This document shows positions 15,868-23,863 of a DNA stretch of 64,000 nt, in pieces. This stretch comes from Aquibacillus koreensis (GTDB lineage Bacteria > Bacillota > Bacilli > Bacillales > Amphibacillaceae), in contig NZ_JAOALK010000027.1 of assembly GCF_025154055.1 (NCBI RefSeq), forward strand, positions 19,408 to 83,407. The letters are read 5' to 3'. The position numbers and the translations under genes are program-made. The notes beneath the pieces are model-generated. The model made no database searches. It was not told the DNA's origin and saw nothing but the letters and a program-made list of their open reading frames with translations. Position 1 is the first letter of the stretch; each line of letters opens with the position of its first letter.

Positions 15868-16836
15868 TTAAGCCCACCACATTTCACCAACAGACTCTTT
15901 AACCATTACCGGTTTTAAGTTTGCTACTGCCTTAGCAAAACCTTCATTAATCGACATAAGTCCATCCTCATGTTCAATGCTGACAACATAATCATAGCCA
16001 TACATACGTAAAGCGCTAATCATATCAGCCCAAACTTTCGTATCATGCCCAAACCCAACTGTGCGGAAATACCATGAACGATTTCGCATATCGGTGTAAG
16101 GTGTCATATCAGTCAGGCCATTTTTATTCATGTTTGGCTGGTCAATAATTGTGTCTTTTGCATGAAAATGGTGAATGGCATTCTCTCGTCCTAATAGTTT
16201 AATAGATTCCACTGGGTCAATGCCTTGCCACCACATATGACTAGGATCTAAGTTTGCTCCAATTGCAGGCCCACATGCTTCTCTCAGACGAAGTAAATTT
16301 GCTGGAGTGTGAACAGAAAAACCTCCGTGTAATTCTAAGCCGATTTTCACATCATGTTCTTCAGCTAGAATAGCTTTCTTCTTCCAATAAGGAATGATTT
16401 TCTCTTCCCATTGCCATTTTAAAATTTCTTGAAAATCATGTGGCCAAGGCGCTACAGGCCAGTTTGGATATTTTGCGTTCTCGTGGTCACCGGGACATCC
16501 AGAGAAGGTGTTCACGATAGGAATGCCAAGTTTACCTGCTAATCTAACGGTTTTGTCGAATAAGATGTCTGCTTCTTCCGCAATTTGTTTTTGTGGGTGA
16601 AGTGGGTTCGCATGACAGCTCAATGCACTAACCATTAATCCTCGTTGTTTAATTTTTTTCATAAATTCTTTTTGTTTATTCTCACTATCTAGTAACTCAT
16701 CAACCTTACAATGCGCATCTCCAGGATATCCACCTGTTCCTAATTCTACAGCTTCGATACCCTGTGCAGCGACATGATCTAACATATCATCAACATTTTT
16801 ATCTGAAAATAACACGGTAAATACACCTAATTTCAT
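15868..16836 (-). CDS. Sugar phosphate isomerase/epimerase family protein (xylose isomerase-like TIM barrel)
   Basis: 322 aa, cytoplasmic. The N-terminus MKLGVFTVLFSDK and the motifs GIEAVELGTGGYPGDAH, GLELHGGFSVHTP (metal-binding Glu and His), GANLDPSHMWWQGID, HFHAKDT and VSIEHEDGLM are those of the AP-endonuclease-2 type sugar isomerases such as IolE and YcjR. The metal ligands Glu, Asp, His and Glu are all in place. It is divergent from a LacI regulator. Promoter TTTACA-17-TATTAT, an operator and a cre-like site lie upstream. Substrate unknown. Confidence 0.85.
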   Translation of the reverse strand: MKLGVFTVLFSDKNVDDMLDHVAAQGIEAVELGTGGYPGDAHCKVDELLDSENKQKEFMKKIKQRGLMVSALSCHANPLHPQKQIAEEADILFDKTVRLAGKLGIPIVNTFSGCPGDHENAKYPNWPVAPWPHDFQEILKWQWEEKIIPYWKKKAILAEEHDVKIGLELHGGFSVHTPANLLRLREACGPAIGANLDPSHMWWQGIDPVESIKLLGRENAIHHFHAKDTIIDQPNMNKNGLTDMTPYTDMRNRSWYFRTVGFGHDTKVWADMISALRMYGYDYVVSIEHEDGLMSINEGFAKAVANLKPVMVKESVGEMWWA

Positions 16837-16854
16837 CGAAAATCCCCCTTATCA

Positions 16855-16909
16855 TGAAAACGCTTAATGTAATCCATTACATAATATCACAACAATTAAA
16901 GTATGTAAA
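16855..16909 (-). promoter_or_regulatory. Promoter, LacI-type operator and cre-like site of the isomerase gene
   Basis: On the minus strand TTTACA, 17 bases, TATTAT (16881-16909), then TGTAAT-GG-ATTACA (16868-16881), a perfect inverted repeat just after the -10, then ATTAAGCGTTTTCA (16855-16868), 12 of 14 matches to cre. The operator shares TGTAAT..ATTACA with the site at 16995-17010. Confidence 0.75.
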
Positions 16910-16960
16910 ACAATCATAAATACGAATAATATAAAGGATTTTGTCATACAAAATTTACTG

Positions 16961-17010
16961 TTGACAAATATAAACAGTGTATTTACAATTAAATTTGTAA
17001 TCGATTACAA
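16961..17010 (+). promoter_or_regulatory. Promoter and operator of the LacI gene
   Basis: TTGACA, 17 bases, TACAAT (16961-16989), followed by the perfect 16-bp palindrome TTGTAATCGATTACAA (16995-17010). This is the classic CG-centred LacI/GalR half-site arrangement placed to autoregulate. Confidence 0.82.
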
Positions 17011-17051
17011 GTTATGATAATCAAATTTTAATATTGAGAGAAGGTTACATC

Positions 17052-18041
17052 GTGGCAAATATTCAACAAGTTGCTCAGAAAGCAGGTGTTTCCGTTGCGA
17101 CTGTATCTAGAGTAATGAACAATAGTTCTTCTGTTACAGCAAGTACTAGACAAAAAGTTGAAAACGCTATAAAAGAATTAAACTATGAACCTAGTGTATT
17201 AGGGAGGAATCTTAGAACCTCTGAAAGTCGATTAATCCTTGTATTAATTCCAAGTATTTCAAATCCTTTTTATACTGAAATCATAAATGGGATCGAGGAT
17301 ACATCGATCAAGAATGGTTACAATATTCTTCTTTGTGAAACAGATTCGAGTGTAGAAAGGGAAAATATCTACCTAAACATGATTAAAAATAAGTTAGTGG
17401 ATGGTGCAATTTCGATGGATCCAGCAGTTAATATGGAAAAGCTCAATCAACTTGCTTTAGACTATCCTATTATTCAATGTAGTGAGTATGAAGAAGGTGG
17501 AATTATTCCCTATGTAACAATTAATAATGAGTTGGCTGCTTATCAAGCGGTAAAACATCTTATCAAGTTAGGTCACGAAAGAATAGCGCTAGTAAATTCA
17601 GATGAAAAATTCCTGTATGCTCGGCAGCGGAGACAAGGTTATGATCGAGCGTTAAAAGAGTATCACCTTCCTATCCGTGAAGAATTAATCTACCATACGG
17701 ATTACCTAGAGTTTGATTACGGCATTCAAGCCATGCGAAAGTTGTTGGAAGTGCAGGAGAAACCTACTGCTGTATTCGCAGTTTCAGATACATTGGCTAT
17801 TGGTGCACTGAAAGAAATCAATCAATCTGGTTTGCAAGTACCTAATGATATTGCAGTTGTTGGTTTTGACAAAATCAGTTTTTCAAACATGACGAACCCA
17901 TCACTTACTACAATTTCGCAACCCATGTATAAAATGGGATGTACAGCTGCAACGATGTTGATTAATAGTGTCGTTGGCAAGAAAGTTGAAAATATTGTGC
18001 TTGACCATGAGTTAGTGATTCGTGATTCAACCATGGGATAA
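17052..18041 (+). CDS. LacI family transcriptional regulator
   Basis: 329 aa. The N-terminal helix-turn-helix and hinge (IQQVAQKAGVSVATVSRVMN, residues 4-23) are followed by a periplasmic-binding-protein-like sensor domain from about residue 60 (LILVLIPSISNPFYTEII) to the end. The start is GTG 17052, preceded by GAGAAGG. Six codons upstream in frame are less likely. It likely represses the divergent isomerase and its own operon with the sugar ABC importer through TGTAATC-type operators, with a sugar or sugar phosphate as inducer. Confidence 0.92.
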   Translation: MANIQQVAQKAGVSVATVSRVMNNSSSVTASTRQKVENAIKELNYEPSVLGRNLRTSESRLILVLIPSISNPFYTEIINGIEDTSIKNGYNILLCETDSSVERENIYLNMIKNKLVDGAISMDPAVNMEKLNQLALDYPIIQCSEYEEGGIIPYVTINNELAAYQAVKHLIKLGHERIALVNSDEKFLYARQRRQGYDRALKEYHLPIREELIYHTDYLEFDYGIQAMRKLLEVQEKPTAVFAVSDTLAIGALKEINQSGLQVPNDIAVVGFDKISFSNMTNPSLTTISQPMYKMGCTAATMLINSVVGKKVENIVLDHELVIRDSTMG

Positions 18042-18045
18042 CCTT

Positions 18046-18120
18046 TTAATTGAGACTAACAACCCGGCATTAAACTCCGAATTAGTGTCGGTCAGTTAGC
18101 CTCAAATGTAAACGGTTTCT
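18046..18120 (+). promoter_or_regulatory. Hairpin and cre site upstream of the sugar ABC operon
   Basis: An imperfect hairpin (TTGAGACTAAC with GTTAGCCTCAA, 18046-18105) lies after the LacI gene without a T-run. It is followed by TGTAAACGGTTTCT (18107-18120), which matches cre at 13 of 14 positions. CcpA repression of the importer is expected. Confidence 0.7.
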
Positions 18121-18167
18121 TATGGGGAGGTTACCAAATTTCAGTAAAAACAAGGGGGAAAAGAAGA

Positions 18168-19118
18168 ATGAAGCGTATCTTATCTTTAGTGTTCGTGTTA
18201 GTTGTAGCAATTGGAATGGCAGGTTGTGCTAGTAGTAGCTCAGGTGATGATGAGGTTGTTTTAGGTTTAGCTTTACCTTCTGCAACACATGGTTGGATGG
18301 GTGCCCTAATTCAAAATGCAGAGGATCAAGCGAAAGCACTTGTCGAGGATGGTACGATTGATGACTACGAATTTACAACAGCAGATAATCCAGCAGATCA
18401 AACAAGTAATGTGGAAGATTTAATAGCTCAAGGGGTAGATGCTATTGTCATGCTTCCAATTGAATCTGAGGCATTGTCTCCAGTGGGGGCAAAAGTAAAA
18501 GAGGAAGGCATTCCACTTATCATTGTTGACCGTGAACTAACGAATGATGCGGCAACAGTTGTTGTGAAAGGCGATAATACTGGAATTGGAATTAATGCAG
18601 GTGAATACATCGTTGAACAATTAGGTGGCAGTGGTAAAGTAGTTGAAATCGCTGGTCCTTCTAGCTCTGTAACGAATCAACGTAGTGACGGATTCCGTGA
18701 GTCTATTGAGGGTACTGATATTGAGATCATTGCTTCTCAAAACGGTGAATTTTCAACAGAAACATCTTTACAGGTAATGGAAAACATCTTAACAGCACAA
18801 GCTGAAATCGATGCTGTTTATACGCAAGATGACGGGATGGCATTAGGTGTTATCCAAGCGATTAAAGAAGCGAACCGTACTGACATTCAGTTTGTTACAG
18901 GTGCTGGTGGAGCGAAGGAAGTATATGAAATCATCCAAGAGGACGGTTTAGTTAAAGCAACTTTCTTATACTCTCCACTAATGGTTATCGATGCAGTAGA
19001 TATTGGAGCCGATCTTGCGAATGGTGATGAAGCGGAAAGTGCGGAGGTAGTTATTCCAGCTACACCAATAACACAAGAAAATGTTGATGAACATTACGAT
19101 GCAGACGCAGCATTCTAA
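18168..19118 (+). CDS. Sugar ABC transporter substrate-binding lipoprotein (RbsB-like)
   Basis: 316 aa. A lipoprotein signal with lipobox MAGC (Cys20) precedes a Peripla_BP_4 type I binding domain starting VVLGLALPSATHGWMG. The HGWMG, DNPADQTSNVEDLIAQGVD, IVDREL and TQDDGMALGVIQAI motifs are typical for ribose, galactose and related pentose or polyol binders. It anchors outside the membrane and delivers the sugar to the importer encoded next. It is separated from the ATPase gene by a strong hairpin, which would favour higher binding-protein mRNA. Confidence 0.9.
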   Translation: MKRILSLVFVLVVAIGMAGCASSSSGDDEVVLGLALPSATHGWMGALIQNAEDQAKALVEDGTIDDYEFTTADNPADQTSNVEDLIAQGVDAIVMLPIESEALSPVGAKVKEEGIPLIIVDRELTNDAATVVVKGDNTGIGINAGEYIVEQLGGSGKVVEIAGPSSSVTNQRSDGFRESIEGTDIEIIASQNGEFSTETSLQVMENILTAQAEIDAVYTQDDGMALGVIQAIKEANRTDIQFVTGAGGAKEVYEIIQEDGLVKATFLYSPLMVIDAVDIGADLANGDEAESAEVVIPATPITQENVDEHYDADAAF

Positions 19119-19141
19119 AACGAACACCCTGTAATTACTTA

Positions 19142-19182
19142 CCATCAGTGGCAGGGCGTGCTCCGCCACTGATGGAATTTTA
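19142..19182 (+). terminator. Intercistronic hairpin between binding protein and ATPase genes
   Basis: CCATCAGTGGC pairs perfectly with GCCACTGATGG around a 12-base loop, followed by AATTTTATTTT. It is either a partial terminator or an mRNA 3'-end stabiliser that raises the level of the upstream cistron. Confidence 0.75.
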
Positions 19183-19253
19183 TTTTAATAAGTTAAAAAT
19201 TTTGACTAGATAGTCGTTGTATTTCCATTTTTCTGTTAAAGGGGGTAATTGAA

Positions 19254-20768
19254 ATGGAACATGAAACTATTTTGGAAATGATTGGTGTGAAAAAGTCTTT
19301 TCATAATAACGAGGTTTTGCATGGTGTCGATCTCGTGTTAAATAAAGGTGAAATCCATGCCTTACTAGGGGAAAATGGTGCAGGGAAATCAACATTAATG
19401 AACATTCTTGGAGGAGTTCATCAGCCTGACAACGGTCAGATTAAAATAACTGGGCAAACAGTTCTAATGGGCAACCCGCGAATTTCGCAAGCACATGGTG
19501 TTAGTTTTATTCACCAAGAGTTAAATGTAGTTACTGATTTAACTGTCTATGAAAACATGTTTCTTGGTTCCGAACTAAGAACGAAAATAGGATTTTTAGA
19601 TGAAAAAGAAATGTGTAGGCAGACACGTGAAGTGTTGTCTAAGTTAGGTGTTCATATTGATCCAAAAACATATGTCAGAGATTTAGAGACTTCCTATAAG
19701 CAAATGATTGAAATTGCAAAAGCATTATTAAGTAATTCGAAAATTATTATTATGGATGAGCCAACGACATCATTAACGGATAATGAAGTAGAACGATTGT
19801 TCACGATAATGCGCTCTTTAAAGCAATCTGGTGTTTCCATTATTTATATTTCACACAAACTAAAAGAGATTCAAGCCGTTTGTGATCGATATACTGTTTT
19901 ACGTGATGGTAACTTAGTGGGTACAGGTAATATGAAAGATACGGATTTAAGCGCCATTACACAATTAATGGTTGGGAAATCTGTTTCGACAGATGCGTTT
20001 TATAATAAAGCAACTAAAGGAGAACCTGTATTAACTGTAAAAAACTTAACAAGCGAAGGATTATTTAAAGATGTAAATTTCTCTCTATCAAAAGGGGAAG
20101 TCCTTGGGTTCACAGGTTTAGCCGGTGATGGAAGAACAGAATTATTTGAGAGTATTTTTGGATTTAGAAAAAAATATGGTGGTGTCATTGAAGTGAGTGG
20201 CAAGCCAGTAAAAATAAATCATCCGAAGCAAGCACTCCGAGCAGGAATCGGACTTGTACCAAAAAACAGGAAAGAAAATGCAATTATTAAAGATTTAAGT
20301 GTAATTGAAAACATGAGTTTAACGTCGATGGGACACTTTGAGAAAAACGGCTTCATTAGTTCGAAAACGGAACAGAAAAGATTTCAAGAATATAAGGAAC
20401 AATTAAATATCAAAGTGCATGATCCGAAAGTGACAATTGATTCCTTGAGTGGTGGTAATCAACAAAAAGTAGTTATAGCAAAATGGCTTGAAGTAAATGG
20501 TGACATTATCATCTTTGATAATCCGACCCAAGGGATCGATGTTGGAGCCAAAAATGAAATTTATCAACATATTATGCATCTAGCAGAAATGGGAAAAGCA
20601 ATTATTATATTGTCTTCAGAGGCACCGGAAATATTAAGGGTATGTGATCGGGTTAACATTATGTTTCATGGTGAGATTACTGGAAAATTCACTCGAGATG
20701 AATTAACAGAAGAAAAAATCATGGAATATGCAACTGGTTCAAAAAGGGAGGCGAAGAACATTGGCTGA
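19254..20768 (+). CDS. Sugar ABC transporter ATP-binding protein (RbsA-like, two ABC domains)
   Basis: 504 aa. The first ABC domain (residues 5-240) has Walker A GENGAGKST, an ETSYKQMIEIAKAL signature region and Walker B IIIMDEPTTSL. The second domain (250-495) has the usual degenerate Walker A GLAGDGRTE, LSGGNQQKVVIAKWL and IIFDNPTQGIDVG. This is the CUT2 class that serves monosaccharides. The ATG follows AAAGGGGGTAATTGAA. It overlaps the permease gene by 8 bp, so the two are translationally coupled. Confidence 0.95.
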   Translation: MEHETILEMIGVKKSFHNNEVLHGVDLVLNKGEIHALLGENGAGKSTLMNILGGVHQPDNGQIKITGQTVLMGNPRISQAHGVSFIHQELNVVTDLTVYENMFLGSELRTKIGFLDEKEMCRQTREVLSKLGVHIDPKTYVRDLETSYKQMIEIAKALLSNSKIIIMDEPTTSLTDNEVERLFTIMRSLKQSGVSIIYISHKLKEIQAVCDRYTVLRDGNLVGTGNMKDTDLSAITQLMVGKSVSTDAFYNKATKGEPVLTVKNLTSEGLFKDVNFSLSKGEVLGFTGLAGDGRTELFESIFGFRKKYGGVIEVSGKPVKINHPKQALRAGIGLVPKNRKENAIIKDLSVIENMSLTSMGHFEKNGFISSKTEQKRFQEYKEQLNIKVHDPKVTIDSLSGGNQQKVVIAKWLEVNGDIIIFDNPTQGIDVGAKNEIYQHIMHLAEMGKAIIILSSEAPEILRVCDRVNIMFHGEITGKFTRDELTEEKIMEYATGSKREAKNIG

Positions 20769-21735
20769 ATTAAAAGTGAATGAGAATAAATCTATGAATA
20801 GAGGAAAGAAAAGTCTGCAGTGGCTTTGGAGTGAATACAGTGTTGTCATTGCCTTTGTCATAATTTTTATCGTTGCTGCATTAATGAATGACCGCTTTCT
20901 TTATATTCAGAACCAGATGAATATTTTGATGCAAGTATCGACGATTGGGATTATTGCACTAGGTATGACAGTAGTGATGCTATCTGGTGGGATTGACTTA
21001 TCTGTTGGGTCCGTGCTTGCGATGGTTGGTGTCTTTTCCGTTTTGGCACTCAATGCATCTGGAAGTATATTTATAGGGATTTTGACTGCTTTAGCCGTTG
21101 GGGCGATTACAGGAGTTTTGAATGGTTTACTTGTAGCAAAAGGGAAAATTGCTTCCTTTATTGCTACCCTTGGGATGATGGCGGGTGCGCGTTCCATTGC
21201 GCTATTCTATGCTGATGGTGGAAGTGTTTCAGGAGAAGTAGACGGGCTCACTGCCATTGCAAATACAGAACTTTTTGGAATAGTTGACTTACCGATCATT
21301 ATCTTCCTTTTGCTGACCGTAGTTGTGTATTTACTCATGCAAAAAACACGTTTTGGTCGTTATGTTTATGCCTTAGGTAGTAATGAAAAAGCAGCACTTT
21401 TATCTGCTATTCGTGTGGACCGTATCAAAATTGGTGTGTACACACTTTGTAGTTTATTAGTAGGTGTTGCAGCCATCATTGAAACATCACGCTTAAACTC
21501 TATTTCCTCCTCAAGCTCTGGTAATCTATATGAGCTTGACGCAATCGCAGCAGTTATCATCGGTGGTACGAGAATGACTGGTGGTAAAGGTAGGGTTATT
21601 GGAACTTTTTTCGGGGTTCTCTTGTTGGGTGTTCTTAATAATATGATGAACTTAATGAATATTTCTCCTCATTTACAAGGTCTGGTAAAGGGGTTAATTA
21701 TTATCGTTGCAGTATTTTTCCAAAAAAGAGATTAA
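20761..21735 (+). CDS. Sugar ABC transporter permease (RbsC-like)
   Basis: 324 aa, about nine or ten membrane helices. IGIIALGMTVVMLSGGIDLSVGSVLAMVG, GLLVAKGKIASFIATLGMM and the EAA-like GGTRMTGGKGRVIGTFFG are the BPD_transp_2 signatures. The most likely start is TTG 20761 in the overlap TTGGCTGA with the ATPase stop, using GGGAGG upstream. An in-frame ATG at 20728 would lie deeper inside the ATPase gene. It forms the membrane pore of the CUT2 importer. Confidence 0.92.
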   Translation: MAELKVNENKSMNRGKKSLQWLWSEYSVVIAFVIIFIVAALMNDRFLYIQNQMNILMQVSTIGIIALGMTVVMLSGGIDLSVGSVLAMVGVFSVLALNASGSIFIGILTALAVGAITGVLNGLLVAKGKIASFIATLGMMAGARSIALFYADGGSVSGEVDGLTAIANTELFGIVDLPIIIFLLLTVVVYLLMQKTRFGRYVYALGSNEKAALLSAIRVDRIKIGVYTLCSLLVGVAAIIETSRLNSISSSSSGNLYELDAIAAVIIGGTRMTGGKGRVIGTFFGVLLLGVLNNMMNLMNISPHLQGLVKGLIIIVAVFFQKRD

Positions 21736-21747
21736 GGGGGACTTTTG

Positions 21748-22755
21748 ATGAAACAAATTAATGTCGGTATTATAGGCTGTGGCTCTATTACTAAATTTCG
21801 TCACGCACCAGAATATAAAGCGAATCCGCATGTGAATGAGATTGTCTTTTTTGATAGAAACATAGAAAGATCTAAGGCGCTTGCGAACGAATTTGGCGGA
21901 CGTGTCGTAGAAACGTTAGAAGAGATGTTCGAAGATCGAACGATTGTAGCCATCAGTGATTGTTCATCGAATGAAACGCATCATATTCATTCTGCTAATG
22001 CGTTGTTAAAGGGAAAGCACGTATTATGTGAAAAACCGATCGCGATAACAGTCGAGCATGCGGAAGAAATTTTAGAAGCGCAACGCAAATCTGGAAAAAA
22101 ACTAATGGTTGACCATAACCAACGATTTACAAGAGCACATCAAAAAGCAAAAGAAATAATTGAAAGTAAAGAACTTGGAGAAGTGTTAACATTCAAAACA
22201 TCATTTGGGCACCAAGGGCCTGAAAGATGGGGAGTAAACAAATCAAATGCTACCTGGTTTTTTAAAAAAGAACGATCCCATTCTGGAGTTGCTGGCGATT
22301 TAGGTATCCATAAGATCGATCTCATTCATTATTTACTAGATGATGAAATTGTCGATGTTCATGCTTTTCATGGTGCGTTTGATAAAGTAAATGAGAATGG
22401 CGAGCCAATCGAGGTTTGTGACAATGTCGTTAGTGCATTGAGAACAAAAAAAGGCAGGCTTGGTACAGCTTCCTTTTCATGGACATATTACGGATCTGAG
22501 GATAATTCAACAACAATTTACTGTCAGAAAGGCATTATCAAAATTTATCATGATCCAACGTATCAGCTAGTAGTAGAACATAAGAATGGTGAAGTGGTTA
22601 AATATGAACTAGAAGCAATCCAAACCAATGACAATCAAACAAATACTGGCGTGATTGATGCATTTGTGGAATCGATCATTCATGACAAAGAACCAATTGT
22701 TACAGGTAAAGATGCTGTTACTGCGCTCAAGGTAATTGAAAAAATCATAGGTTAA
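21748..22755 (+). CDS. Gfo/Idh/MocA family NAD(P)-dependent oxidoreductase
   Basis: 335 aa. The N-terminal Rossmann domain (NVGIIGCGSITKFRHAPEY) has GxGxxx, the CEKPIA motif holds the conserved Lys, and GDLGIHKIDLIHYLL carries the catalytic His/Asp region. These enzymes oxidise or epimerise sugars, sugar acids or inositols. The start ATG has AAGGGGG 7 bases upstream. It is the last gene of the LacI-controlled ABC operon and, with the divergent isomerase, suggests uptake and keto-intermediate processing of an uncommon sugar or polyol. Confidence 0.9.
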   Translation: MKQINVGIIGCGSITKFRHAPEYKANPHVNEIVFFDRNIERSKALANEFGGRVVETLEEMFEDRTIVAISDCSSNETHHIHSANALLKGKHVLCEKPIAITVEHAEEILEAQRKSGKKLMVDHNQRFTRAHQKAKEIIESKELGEVLTFKTSFGHQGPERWGVNKSNATWFFKKERSHSGVAGDLGIHKIDLIHYLLDDEIVDVHAFHGAFDKVNENGEPIEVCDNVVSALRTKKGRLGTASFSWTYYGSEDNSTTIYCQKGIIKIYHDPTYQLVVEHKNGEVVKYELEAIQTNDNQTNTGVIDAFVESIIHDKEPIVTGKDAVTALKVIEKIIG

Positions 22756-22768
22756 TGAGATAAACACA

Positions 22769-22812
22769 CAGTTACCTGCTTTTAGTGAAGCGAGTAGCTG
22801 TTTCTTTTTTCG
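22769..22812 (+). terminator. Terminator of the ABC/dehydrogenase operon
   Basis: CAGTTACCTGCTT pairs with AAGCGAGTAGCTG (G-U pairs allowed), followed by TTTCTTTTTT. Confidence 0.8.
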
Positions 22813-23127
22813 TGAAATGTGGAACTGCAGCCCGGTGTGAAACGTAAACGAAAGAACCGTCCCTGTGTTTCCAAAAAGTTCGAGTGTCAAAGGAAGAAGC
22901 ATTCTTAAAGTAAAGGAAAAGGCAGGTACGTGATCCGGCCTTTTGTTGTATGTTAGGAAAGTATAAATTTTTGCTAAAAAGTCTATCGGATAGAAACCGA
23001 GTGAATGCGCACTGTTAAAAAAACTTGATCATGACGTAGCGTTATCTTTTATAATGGTCGTATTGAATGTGGTGTTCCTACATAATTCAGTTCACAGGTA
23101 CGAGCATCATTTAAGGGGGAATAAGTA
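22813..23127. other. Intergenic region
   Basis: About 315 bp. It holds a half repeat (22841-22872) and a small hairpin AAAAGGC..GCCTTTT (22917-22944) that looks like a leftover terminator. No gene is seen. Confidence 0.5.
22841..22872 (-). repeat. Dispersed repeat copy 8 (half)
   Basis: AACGTAAACGAAAGAACCGTCCCTGTGTTTCC. Half unit. Confidence 0.87.
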
Positions 23128-23724
23128 ATGGGGAAAAAAGCGACTCCAGAGATAACGATGAAAGATTTGATCATGTCGTTTTCTCTATTTGGTTTTGCTG
23201 CTCTTATTTGTATTTTTATATGGAAACGACAGCAAACAGTACCGTTTTTATCAGAAATATTCGATCTTTCGAATATCCTAATCAGTAGCTTAATTGGGAT
23301 TGGTTCCGGCATAGTTTTCGCGGTTTTAGTCGCCATATTGGCACGTGTAACGAAAACGAAAATGCCGGATAATGAAGGTGGTACGATGCTTCTAGAGTTG
23401 ATGAAGAAGCCATACGGACCTGTATTAGTAGGCGTTTTACCGGGAGTCTTTGAAGAATTATTTTTCCGTGGATTTTTACTTGCATTACTATTAACTTTCA
23501 TGAATACGCCTCTGGCAATCTTATTGTCTACGCTTGTCTTTTGGCTATTGCATGTTCCGCAGTACAAAGGCAGTATCGTATTAAACGTGGTTGTGTTTGT
23601 TTTATCGATCGGACTAAGTATCTTATTTGTCGAACTAGGTACGCTATGGGCACCCATACTCGCCCACGGTATATACAATTATTTAGTAACCCTATTCGTA
23701 CAAAAAGGAATCATCGAGATATAG
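23128..23724 (+). CDS. CPBP family intramembrane glutamic endopeptidase
   Basis: 198-aa multi-spanning membrane protein of the CAAX-protease/bacteriocin-processing (Rce1-like) family. The signature is complete: E109, E110 and R114 in FEELFFRG, H142 in FWLLHVPQ and H180/N184 in HGIYN. The ATG is preceded by AAGGGGGAATAAGTA. It is monocistronic. Substrates of most Bacillus members are unknown. No bacteriocin or prenylation gene is adjacent. A half repeat starts at its stop. Confidence 0.9.
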   Translation: MGKKATPEITMKDLIMSFSLFGFAALICIFIWKRQQTVPFLSEIFDLSNILISSLIGIGSGIVFAVLVAILARVTKTKMPDNEGGTMLLELMKKPYGPVLVGVLPGVFEELFFRGFLLALLLTFMNTPLAILLSTLVFWLLHVPQYKGSIVLNVVVFVLSIGLSILFVELGTLWAPILAHGIYNYLVTLFVQKGIIEI

Positions 23725-23752
23725 GAAACAGGGGGACGGTTCTTGTGTTCAC
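23724..23752 (+). repeat. Dispersed repeat copy 9 (half)
   Basis: GGAAACAGGGGGACGGTTCTTGTGTTCAC, directly at the TAG stop of the CPBP gene. Confidence 0.87.
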
Positions 23753-23795
23753 AAAATCGTGCGAGCCAGAGGAAAAGTCACTTGTTCCAAAAAGA

Positions 23796-23833
23796 GATAA
23801 AGGCCAGGTATGATCACATACCTGGCCTTTATC
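23796..23833. terminator. Bidirectional terminator, perfect 17-bp stem
   Basis: GATAAAGGCCAGGTATG, loop ATCA, then its exact complement. It lies between the convergent CPBP and BCCT genes. Confidence 0.85.
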
Positions 23834-23863
23834 TTCTGGTGAGCAAATCTAGCCCTGAGCCTA

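Noticed and set aside
18046..18105. Riboswitch upstream of the sugar-binding protein gene
   Set aside because: Only one imperfect hairpin without a conserved aptamer pattern. A cre site explains the regulation better.
23049..23678. Long open frame antisense to the CPBP protease gene
   Set aside because: It mirrors the coding frame, has low-complexity Asn/Lys/Ser composition and lacks a ribosome site. The plus-strand gene has all catalytic motifs.
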